The notes under the pieces are model-generated. The model worked only from the letters and a program-made list of their open reading frames with translations, was not told the DNA's origin and ran no database searches. Below are positions 52,803 through 60,000 of a stretch of DNA of 60,000 nt, piece after piece. The first letter of the stretch is position 1, and each line of letters begins with the position of its first letter. Made by a program: the position numbers and the translations under genes. The DNA is from Takakia lepidozioides (lineage: Eukaryota; Streptophyta; Takakiopsida; Takakiales; Takakiaceae). The stretch lies in assembly GCA_030704615.1 (NCBI GenBank), contig CM060734.1:23562001-23622000 (forward strand). Direction: 5' to 3'.

Positions 52803-52870
52803 GACATGACGTGACGTTGACGCGTCAGCGTCACGTCTGACGTCAGCGACGGACGTGCGTCATGTCACGT
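52803..52870. promoter_or_regulatory. Dense cluster of TGACG palindromes
   Basis: Within 68 bp are TGACGCGTCA and CTGACGTCAG, both perfect 10-bp palindromes, plus outer arms GACATGACG and CGTCATGTC. A block of 26 bp around 52810-52835 is palindromic except at one position pair. TGACG is the core bound by plant TGA-class bZIP factors (as-1 element). It lies just past the broken end of the second Ty3 element. Function is inferred from motif only. Confidence 0.45.
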
Positions 52871-53027
52871 TCTAAACCGACGTTACTGTACATAAATATG
52901 TTTATTTTTTTACTTTACTATTGATTATTTACTATGAGAACCGACGTGGCAACCGATGTGGCCTCATTACGTGGACTTCATTAATTATCTGTAAAATTTA
53001 TATATTATGATTTATATTGTCAATCAT
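52871..53027. other. AT-rich spacer
   Basis: No gene seen. It has T-rich runs and two ACGTGG-type motifs (GACGTGG near 52944, TACGTGG near 52970). Confidence 0.4.
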
Positions 53028-53605
53028 GCGACCGTCAGCAAAGGTTGGTCGGACAAATTTTATTTTTTCTTAAATAGGTGCGACCACCAGAAGGGGGTGG
53101 TTGCACATTTTTTCTTATTTTTTAAATGGGTGCGACCACCAGCAGGTGGTGGTCGCAACATTTTCATTTTTTTTAATAGGTGCGACCACAAGCAGAAGGT
53201 GGTCGCACATTTTTTCTTTTTTTTTAAATTGGGTGCGACCACCAGCAGGTGTTGGTCACAATTTGTTTTTAAAAAAAAAATAGGTGCGACCACCAGCAGG
53301 TGGTGGTCGCAACTTTTTCATTTTTTTTAAATAGGTGCGACCACCAGCAAAGGATGGTCGCACATTTTTAATTATTTTTTAGATGGGTGCGACCACCAGC
53401 AAGGGATGGTCGCACATTTTTAATTATTTTTTAAATGGGTGCGACCACCAGTAGGGGATGGTCGCATATTTTTAATTATTTTTTAAATGGGTGCGACAAC
53501 CAGCCGGTGGTGGTCGCAGACTTTTTCTTTTTTGTTATTAGGTGCGACCGCTTATGGGGGGTCGCACATTTTCTTTTTTGTTATTAGGTGCGACCGCTCC
53601 CTGGA
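53028..53605 (+). repeat. Hairpin minisatellite, about 11-12 units of 52 bp
   Basis: Each unit is a dyad, TGCGACCACC - AGCAG or similar - GGTGGTCGCA, joined by a T-rich linker ending TTTTTTAAATGG. Full units start near 53078, 53130, 53178, 53231, 53282, 53332, 53386, 53439 and 53491; shorter variants lie near 53540 and 53586 and a degenerate one at 53028. Several loop changes (AAGGGATGG, GAAGGTGG) keep the stem partly paired. A frame read through it is repeat translation only. Confidence 0.92.
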
Positions 53606-53664
53606 TACGTGGCGAGGCGTGAATGGGCAGCAGAGGCGGTCGCACGTCAGGCCTCTCCAGGCAG

Positions 53665-53671
53665 TATATAA
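53665..53671 (+). promoter_or_regulatory. TATA box downstream of the hairpin array
   Basis: TATATAA in the context GGCAGTATATAAGGGCC lies 60 bp after the last hairpin unit; an extra GGTCGCAC half-unit lies between them at 53637. It fits a core promoter reading rightward into the frame at 53963. Confidence 0.55.
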
Positions 53672-53962
53672 GGGCCTACCCCTCATTCCCAACCCACTTT
53701 TTTCCCTCTTTATGAGTGCAGTTCTGGGGCTTCTTGGAGTTTGAACTTCGGTGGTCAAGACTGAGCGTGGGGGGGGGGAAGAAAGTGGATTTGTGTGGAG
53801 GAGGAGTTTTTGCCTTTTTTTCCTGGGACTGCGGGAGAGTTTGTTTTGGGTACTATACTAATAGAGGGTGAGGAAATTGGTCTGCTAGTATATAAGGTTA
53901 TGAATAGTTTGGGTTTAGTTTTCCGTTACGAAGCCGCGTCTATTCCGCAGAGTACTTTCATC

Positions 53963-54091
53963 ATGTCCGGAAACGTTGCTTCGAACGCAGTGTCAGGGGG
54001 TTCCTCGGGAAGTGGGCGTAAAGGTAAAAAGCGTAAACATGCACATGAACGGGATAGTCAGGTCAACAGTGTCCGCGGGAATAGGGTTTAG
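53963..54091 (+). CDS. Short basic reading frame, possible first exon
   Basis: ATG 53963 opens a 42-residue frame, Ser/Gly-rich, then a basic patch GRKGKKRKHAHER that resembles a nuclear localisation signal, with a stop TAG at 54089. It lies about 290 bp after a TATA box. The same frame is open upstream from 53795, but that part is probably untranslated leader. It may be the first exon of a longer gene; no downstream exon was identified and no family is recognised. Confidence 0.3.
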   Translation: MSGNVASNAVSGGSSGSGRKGKKRKHAHERDSQVNSVRGNRV

Positions 54092-54429
54092 GGTGTCACG
54101 GTCATAGGGGGAGAAGGACCTCCCGATGAAGGAGGTTCGGCAATGTTTTTTAGAATTACATATTGAAAGACAATGTTTCGCGAATGGTAGGGTGGTACTG
54201 CTCTGTACAATGGGGGCCCATTTCAGCCTACCAGCCACTTGCAAAATCCACCCACACTCCCAATCCCAAACGAAATGAGGAATGATGCATTCTGGGAACG
54301 ATGGATACAAAATAGAACAAAAAGAGGGCACAATGGGGTTTTTATTGATCCTCATGAATTGCATTTGAAGCACGTCTACTGTGCTGATTGTGCAAACAAA
54401 TCTTTAGCCCTGTGCCTTCTGAATACAAG
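54092..54429. other. Unassigned DNA
   Basis: Short frames occur on both strands, one with a Cys-x2-Cys segment (VYCADCANK) on the plus strand near 54380-54405, but no supportable gene. Confidence 0.3.
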
Positions 54430-55143
54430 TCACGTTGTCAATGGGACTTCGACTGCTCTGAGAACTAGCTCATGAGTCATCGGGCTCCTCCAGGTAAACT
54501 GGATTGCAGCCGTTGTACCGCCCCTGTTGATGTTCACCACAATGTCGTGCCCTTCAATCATACCACCATCGAATATGGAAAGCTTCACGTTTTCCTCCTC
54601 CACACCAATGCGAATGTCCCCATACAATGGAGAAGATGAGCGCACTCCTTTAGGAGTATAAGTCTCTCCGATGGAGTCCACCCACGTCCACTGGCAGCAG
54701 TTCCACCGCAACAGCATAGCAGTGCGCATTCTTCTGCATGGGTGTCCGTCGTAGCTGGGAAAATCGGAATCAAGGATGCATAGGAGCCACGGACTCCTCA
54801 TACCAAGATCGTCACCCCGCTCGAAGGCCTACTGGCCTGGGATATACTCAAAAGCGGACAATGTTTCCACATTCGAACCAGTATCTTCTGTATAATCTGT
54901 GTACCAGATAACGATGTCTCCCGATGTGGCCGAATACATTGCATAATCGAAGCCTCCATAAGGGCAGTCGTCCCGGTTCCGGAAGCACGGCATCCTTGCA
55001 AAGGAGGACCTGAGGACGACTTTGATGCCGATGACAATGACCTTGCGGACAGCAACGAAGCCCTTAGATTTTTGAAATGATGAGAAGCGGAAGAGCAGTG
55101 CGGGCTCCAATAATAGAGCATCTGGGTCACACGTACCCACCAA
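54430..55143 (-). pseudogene. Unrecognised family, copy A, with an internal stop
   Basis: On the minus strand a 238-codon frame runs from 55143 to a stop at 54430, interrupted once by TAG at 54829-54831. Shared features with copy B at 55426-56008 are DCPYGGFDYAM, SGDIVIW, FERG, SPWLL, WNCCQWTWVDSIGETY and the C-terminal tail ELVLRAVEVPLT. In copy B the residue at the TAG is Tyr (TAC), so the stop is probably a TAC to TAG change. I do not recognise the family; no membrane segment or catalytic motif stands out. Two conserved Cys pairs (DCPY, NCCQW) and many aromatic residues suggest a folded domain. Being head to head with its paralogue, it may have shared a divergent promoter region. Confidence 0.55.
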
Positions 55144-55228
55144 TCATCGTGTAACGTGTTCATCACGCTAGCGGTGGATGAACCGATACCTCTTTCTCAT
55201 CCACAGGGTATAGTTTGAAATGTGCCAC

Positions 55229-55291
55229 CGAAGTCCATCCCCCGGATGGAAATTCGGCACCGCATTTACGTCGAAGGGGGGATGGACTTCG
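55229..55291. repeat. Perfect 15-bp inverted repeat in the divergent spacer
   Basis: CGAAGTCCATCCCCC (55229-55243) is exactly complementary to 55277-55291, with a 33-nt loop. The loop contains ATTCGGCACCGCATTT, a variant of the 20-bp palindrome arrayed at 56.4-57.4 kb. It lies between the two divergent paralogues. Confidence 0.85.
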
Positions 55292-55425
55292 TCGTCTCGA
55301 GTGGCTATAGGCCCACCTGGCACTTACTGCCCATAGTTTGCATGGCAGGGAAGGAAACTGAAACGGCTACATTCATGGAGTAGCCAATCTTCATCCGTGC
55401 AGGTTCCTGTCGGGGGGAAATTTAA

Positions 55426-56008
55426 ATGTGCCCTGGAGTGTTTGTGAGGAATTGCAGCGTTTGCTTGAATTTCTTCCAGCCACCGCGCTGCTGCCTCCTC
55501 CATCCAGGAGCTGCTGTCATTGAGCGTACTCGCTACTCTTTTTCAAGGATGTCGTGCCGCCAAAATCCTGCTGACTGCCCTTATCATGGCCACAATTATG
55601 CTATGTTCAAACCAGAATCAGGAGACATCATTGTCTGGCTCTCTGTTTTCACAGACGCTTCTGGAATCAAGCGGGAGTCTTTGCGTGCAATGGAGGATCT
55701 GGAGGGCTATTACCGCTTTGAGCGAGGTGAGGGCGAGGGTCAATGCGGTCCGTGGGTCCTGAAAATTGTTGACCTCGATATACCAAGGTGGAATGGGATG
55801 TCGGACAGATCACGCACGGCCTCACTTTGGTGGTGGAACTGCTGCCAGTGGACCAGGGAGGACAGCACCGGGGAAAACTATATTCGTGGAGTTCACTCCG
55901 CTTTTCCAGTGTCAAGGGCACCAGATCGACCGCATTGCAGTTTACCTCGAGGTGCCGCATCAGTAATGAGCTTGTTTTGAGGGCTATCGAAGTTCCGTCG
56001 ACTTGGTG
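55426..56008 (+). pseudogene. Unrecognised family, copy B, frameshifted
   Basis: The frame from 55426 carries DCPYHGHNYAMF, SGDIIVWL, YYRFERG, GPWVLKIVDLD and WNCCQWTREDSTGENY, colinear with copy A. Near 55905-55920 it loses about 30 codons relative to copy A and changes frame; the tail NELVLRAIEVPST then reads in another frame to a stop at 56006. So each copy is broken at a different place. Function unknown. With copy A it forms an inverted pair about 280 bp apart. The N-terminal 25 residues have no counterpart clear enough to fix the start. Confidence 0.55.
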
Positions 56009-56417
56009 ACGCCCATGTAGAAGGAGGAAGGACTTAGATTTGTCTGGAGTTGCTAAATGTGACACACCGTGTTCGATCAATAAAACAACCCATTGTACCT
56101 TTCTTCTCTGTGCTTGTGTTTCATCGTGTTCAAGAACTGCCGTAATTGGCCCACTGTTTACAATTTGAGGTCTCATTTGTACAATGTGTCTGTCCATATG
56201 AATATACCAGAGTCAGCGATATCAGAGTCCTGAGGTGAAGAAAATCCATCTATGAGTAAAAGGAAACATGTACACGCCGAAGCTCGGAAATTCGGCACCG
56301 CATCTCATTTTTCTCCATGCAGCGATTTCTGGCAGCTCCCTTTCCGACGTTGTCGTCGTAACGGAAATGCTGTACAACATTTCATTTCCTGACATGGCAT
56401 TACCATACTTCGAATTT
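56009..56417. other. Unassigned DNA before the palindrome array
   Basis: No gene recognised. An AATAAA-like CAATAAAAC at 56077-56085 could end copy B transcripts. A diverged palindrome half (ATTCGGCACCGCATCTC) lies near 56290. Confidence 0.35.
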
Positions 56418-57373
56418 GAAATGCGGCGCCGCATTTCCATATTGGACCTTGAATTGTCCGAGCATGTCCAGTCGCTAATGCTTGTCCATGTCCATACTTG
56501 AAATGCGCCACCACATTTCCATGTCCGTCATCGAAATTTCGTACCGGACAATGAAATGCGCCACCGCATTTCCATGTCCGTCATCGAAATTTCGTACCGG
56601 ACAATGAAATGCGGCACAACATTTCCGGAGAGCACAATGGAATGCGGTGCCGCATTTCCGTCGAAGGGTCTGGAATTGGACAAACAACGATGTCCGTTCT
56701 GGAAATGCAGCACCGCATTTCCATGTTCGTCATCAAAATATCGTATTGGACAATGGAATGCGGTGCCGCATTTCCGTCCAGCTAGACGGAATGCCCACAC
56801 GGGTCTGGAATTGGACAAACAACGATGTCTGTTTTGGAAATGCGGCGCCGCATTTTCATTGGGCAATCGAAAGTTTTTATAGAACAATGTAAGTTTTTAT
56901 AGGACGATGGAATGCGGTGCCGCATTTCCGTCAAAGGGTCTGGAATTGGACAAACAACGATGTCCGTTTTGGAAATGCGGCGCCGCATTTCCATGTACGT
57001 CATCGAAATTTCTTATTGGACAATGGAATGCGGTGCCGCATTCCCGTCTAGCATCATGGAATGGGGAGCCGCATTTCCGTCGATGGGTCTGCAGTTGGAA
57101 AAATGTCCATCTCCAAAAGGTAAATGTGGCACCGCATTTCCATGTTCGACCTCCGCATTTCCATTTACCTCCATGGAAGGAGCTTGCAACTGCCGTGTCG
57201 GAAACGGGAATGTGACACCGCATTTCCATTTGTCCGAACAGTTTCTGATGTCCAAACCATGAAACGGAAAATTGTTCTTGCCCCGGTTTTGGAAATGCGG
57301 TGCCGCATTTCCAAAGTCGGTTTTTGCAGCTGCCACATTTCCGTTCAGACATTGAAATGCGGTGCCGCATTTC
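56418..57373. repeat. Array of about 16 copies of a 20-bp palindrome
   Basis: Consensus GAAATGCGGYRCCGCATTTC, a full dyad. Copies or variants sit at 56418, 56500, 56553, 56606, 56640, 56702, 56755, 56837, 56910, 56972, 57025, 57055, 57121, 57207, 57292 and 57354, mostly 50-80 bp apart. Two spacer types recur. One has TGTCCGTCATCGAAATTTCG plus CGGACA, itself a nested dyad. The other has GGGTCTGGAATTGGACAAAC followed by AACGATGTCCG. Both strands are open in several frames because of repeat periodicity; these are not genes. Confidence 0.93.
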
Positions 57374-58667
57374 AGATTTTGGGAGGGATCAGGTTTGGAC
57401 GATGTTGCCGTTGAGAAGCAAATGGGAGAGGGGACATGAAGGACGGGGAGAATTTCCTTTATATACTTTGGAATAGAATTTAAATGTACAGAGAGTTCAT
57501 TAAAATTCTATTAATCTTGAAAATCATCACTATCGTCGTCATGTCCTTGACTGTCATGCTCTGCCTCCACCCCGTCATTGCCTTTCTCATCTCCAGCGGA
57601 CTGCTCGTTGGCCAGGCTTTCGAAAATCCCATCTTCACCTTGCGGAACCGACCATCTTACCTCCGTTGGCTCGTCGTCCTCCCTGTCTGCATCGCTCTCA
57701 TCCGTTGAATCACATATGAACTTTCGCACCCGTCTACCTGTCTCAGCTGTTGCCAACTCTTTCCTTATCCTTCTGTCCTCCCTAGCCCTCTCCAAAATCT
57801 GTTCTACTTTACTGGGATTCTCACATCGTCTAATCGCTGTATTTGCGAGTTTAGCTGCATAACTAGGAAGGGAGTAGTCCTTCACCGGGCTCGTCATGAA
57901 GTCGGCCCTCGCAAAGAACGGGACATTCTTCCTGGCAAGAAGTGTAGGCCCTACATGTTTCGACCCGGATCCTGGAATCCTGCACATAACAATCACCAAC
58001 GAGACCAATGAGAACCATAGTCCGAAAATGCGTTTGACAAAAAATCACCCAGAAGGCTTTGCAAACTTACAATGTTTGCACTCACTCGTATTGCGGGTTC
58101 TCCTCGGCATCAATGTCCACTGTCTCTTCCTCCGACTCCGACGAATCCGAGGAGTCCTTGGCTTCGATGGGAGCCTTCACATTCCGTTGCAGCCCTTCCA
58201 GATGGGATCCCCAGACGGATGTGTCCTCCTCGTAGGCAAAGAGGTGCCGGTCGGAAAACCGCCCAGCCCACATTGAGGCACCTGTTACAATGTCATCCAC
58301 ACATTATGACATGGTCCTTCAGATGTTGCGAATGAAAGCATAACGACAGCATGCAACAAGATTCTGCATACCTGTCCCACAGATAAGGTCGAGCACTGTG
58401 CCCTCCACGTCAGTGCATGTCTCCATAATTGTCTAAATGAAGGCAGGGCTCCGAGTCCGTGAATACCGAAGGGGTTCAGTTGAAGTGAGGCTATGAGGGA
58501 GAAGTTCCGTGGGAACGTTGTTGAACAGGACGTCGTAATCGATGGGGTCGCAGTTCGGGTCAACCAACAACCCCTCCTTCCGGAAAGCAAAGGTGGAGTT
58601 CTCCTTCACAAAGCAGTATGCATCGAACTGCTTCGTCTACATACATAGTGGGGAACGATTAGAAATC

Positions 58668-58687
58668 GAATGCGGCACCGCATTTCA
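58668..58687. repeat. 20-bp palindrome copy inside a 96-bp intron
   Basis: GAATGCGGCACCGCATTTCA lies in the intron 58637-58732 of the methyltransferase-like gene, making up a fifth of it. Confidence 0.85.
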
Positions 58688-59929
58688 AAACTCCTAAGAA
58701 AATGAAAGGACGAGTGCCAAAGTCGTAATTACCTTCTTCCCTTCTGACCAAAGGCCCAATGTGTTGATGCACGTCCACTTCTTCTTCAGAATTGGGACGG
58801 CGCTCTTGCGGGTCCACTTCACAATTCATGTCTGCGTGTTTTGGCCTCTGCTCGCCAGGACAACCACACAGCCTCTGTCATCCAACACCATGCGGGCAAG
58901 CCCGAATCCTTTCTTCCAAAAGTCCTCGGAGTACCTGTTCCAAGATGGCAAAGCTTGCAGTCCTTCCACAGGCTCTCCGTCCGGAATATCCAAGATGATC
59001 ATATCGCAAGACCACTCGATGGCATTTCCGCCCCTCCTGCAATCCTTGTCTGCACACACCCTCTCAAAGAACGAGACCATCTTCAGAAACCTAGGGGTGT
59101 CGGAAGGCTCTTCGGCAGCCGCCTTCTTCAGTGCTCTGCCCTTTAGACCCTCCATGGTCTTCATGTATGCCAACTTGGCTGCCCGTCCATCCAAAGCCGC
59201 CAAGAAACTCTCATTCACACACTGGATTACTGTATCGGGATCCACTTTCGGCCTCTTCATTTCCACCGGCTCGAAAGGGTGCCCCCCCGGGGGGTTGAAG
59301 AGTGCCTTCTTTGTCGAGCCAGTTCTCGTCCCTCTTGTGACAACGGTGGGCACATGGGATTTCGGCTGCGTCTCGGGGGGTGGGCTGGTTGCAAAGTCTC
59401 CATCGGAGTCCTCTTCCTCACCCTCTACCTGCACTATCTGTTTCTGCTTCTTCATTTTCTTGGGTGTCACAACTGCTGCTCCTTGCTGGCGAGTCCGCTT
59501 CTTGGACCCCTTCTGTTGAGCCTGCACAGCTGCATCCACCGTCTTCTGTGCCATCTTTGCTGCCTTTCTGGATTGTTCCAGAGCAGTAGCTTCCTTTGCC
59601 GACTCTGGCCGAGCAGGGACACGTCTTTCCTTTCTCTTCTCTTCTGCTTTCGCGTGCAGATCTTTCTTAGACTCGTCAACAATTCCACCAAACATGTCCA
59701 GGTACCACGGGCATCCAACCAGATGCGCGGCATGCCATTGTTTCTGCATCTCGAGTGTGTAGACACAGCTTGGGCCCGCCACGGTCCAAGCCATGAACAA
59801 CGGGGGCTCTTGAGCCAGGGCCCCTGTCTGAAGAAGCACATATTTCATATACCTACAGGGCAGTCAGCATGCGTGAGCAAAAGTTGAGACCAACGTACTC
59901 GCAGAGTGCAACCGAAAACATAAAATGCG

Positions 59930-59950
59930 AATGCGGTGCTGCATTTCCCA
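59930..59950. repeat. 20-bp palindrome copy inside the first visible intron
   Basis: GCGAATGCGGTGCTGCATTTC, a one-mismatch dyad, lies in the presumed intron about 59853-59958 of the same gene. Confidence 0.8.
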
Positions 59951-60000
59951 GACAAACCTCATAACCAGGCTTCACATACAAGGACAGCTGGGCTTCACCT

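Larger units (their letters stand above)
57511..60000 (-). pseudogene. Amino-methyltransferase-like gene (beta-class motif order), multi-exon, two in-frame stops
   Basis: Minus-strand exons, in transcript order: 59852-58733, 58636-58372, 58281-58086 and 57979-57511. Donors and acceptors are GT-AG, and phases agree (0, 1, 2), giving about 682 codons before the 5' window edge. A likely earlier exon ends at about 59959 (LSLYVKPGYE), but its phase does not fit cleanly. Domain order: a Lys/Glu-rich linker with KKMKKQK; a segment DMIILDIPDG near 58990 that resembles motif IV (DPPY-like); then VLDLICGTG across the second intron, like the SAM-binding motif I, followed by an acidic YEED. Motif IV before motif I is the order of beta-class DNA N4/N6 methyltransferases. 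The tail is highly acidic. In-frame TGA at 58826-58828 and TAG at 58433-58435 interrupt it. DIPD instead of DPPY weakens any claim of catalysis. Confidence 0.5.

Noticed and set aside
53007-53330. 107-codon frame with repeated CDHQ and FFFK peptides, and its antisense partner
   Set aside because: It is translation of the hairpin minisatellite and its T-rich linkers.
53028-53605. Possible CRISPR array (regular repeats and spacers)
   Set aside because: The repeats are palindromic with low-complexity T-rich linkers, not unique spacers; the setting is eukaryotic.
56528-57370. Several overlapping frames with repeated NAAPHF or KCGTAF peptides
   Set aside because: They are translations of the 20-bp palindrome array in different frames and on both strands.
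56418-57373. Possible CRISPR array
   Set aside because: Spacers recur in only two types and are themselves dyads; there are no cas genes and the locus is eukaryotic.

Overview
This is eukaryotic nuclear DNA, most likely from a streptophyte (land plant or charophyte alga). The evidence is spliced GT-AG genes, a YUCCA-type flavin monooxygenase, a plant-style CYP85-clan P450, a gag-only Ty1-copia element, a Ty3 chromovirus and a Mutator-like transposase with a WRKY-GCM1-type zinc cluster. I cannot name the species. Two runs of exactly 500 N are scaffold gaps of unknown true size. No rRNA, tRNA or CRISPR was seen.

Layout: (1) 1-4.9 kb: a nearly complete four-exon YUCCA-like gene with two frame breaks; a complete small LTR element (TR-GAG type, 5-bp target duplication) sits in its first intron. 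(2) 5.8-8.2 kb: a P450 gene in two oppositely oriented halves whose exon junctions fit in phase, as if a local inversion broke it inside an intron. (3) 8.2-11.3 kb: a diverged orphan copy of a satellite unit, a CACAGCC-type minisatellite and an unrecognised open frame that runs into gap 1. (4) 11.8-41.5 kb: half the window is a tandem array of about 14.6 near-identical 2.02-kb units. (5) 41.5-43.7 kb: two tandem copies of a different 1,142-bp unit sharing a block of about 75 bp with the 2-kb unit, then gap 2. (6) 44.2-47.5 kb: a Mutator-like transposase fragment that runs directly into the RNase H-integrase-chromodomain end of a Ty3 chromovirus. (7) 47.5-52.8 kb: LTR-like, promoter-bearing DNA and a second, decayed Ty3 element (gag-PR-RT-RH, integrase missing). 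(8) 52.8-54.1 kb: a palindromic TGACG cluster, a hairpin-forming 52-bp minisatellite, a TATA promoter and a short basic reading frame. (9) 54.4-56.0 kb: two divergent, broken paralogues of an unrecognised family around a perfect 15-bp inverted repeat. (10) 56.3-57.4 kb: an array of about 16 copies of a 20-bp palindrome, GAAATGCGGYRCCGCATTTC. (11) 57.5-60 kb, minus strand: a multi-exon gene whose splice phases agree over three introns, with features of a beta-class amino-methyltransferase and two in-frame stops; the 20-bp palindrome recurs in two of its introns.

Nearly every recognisable protein gene is interrupted, so the region looks like decaying, transposon-rich, repeat-amplified DNA rather than a set of cooperating genes. 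The least ordinary signals are the palindrome family linked to the methyltransferase-like gene, the inverted P450, and the two-unit satellite complex. Statements on splicing and ancestral codons are inferences from reading the sequence; no searches or alignments were run.
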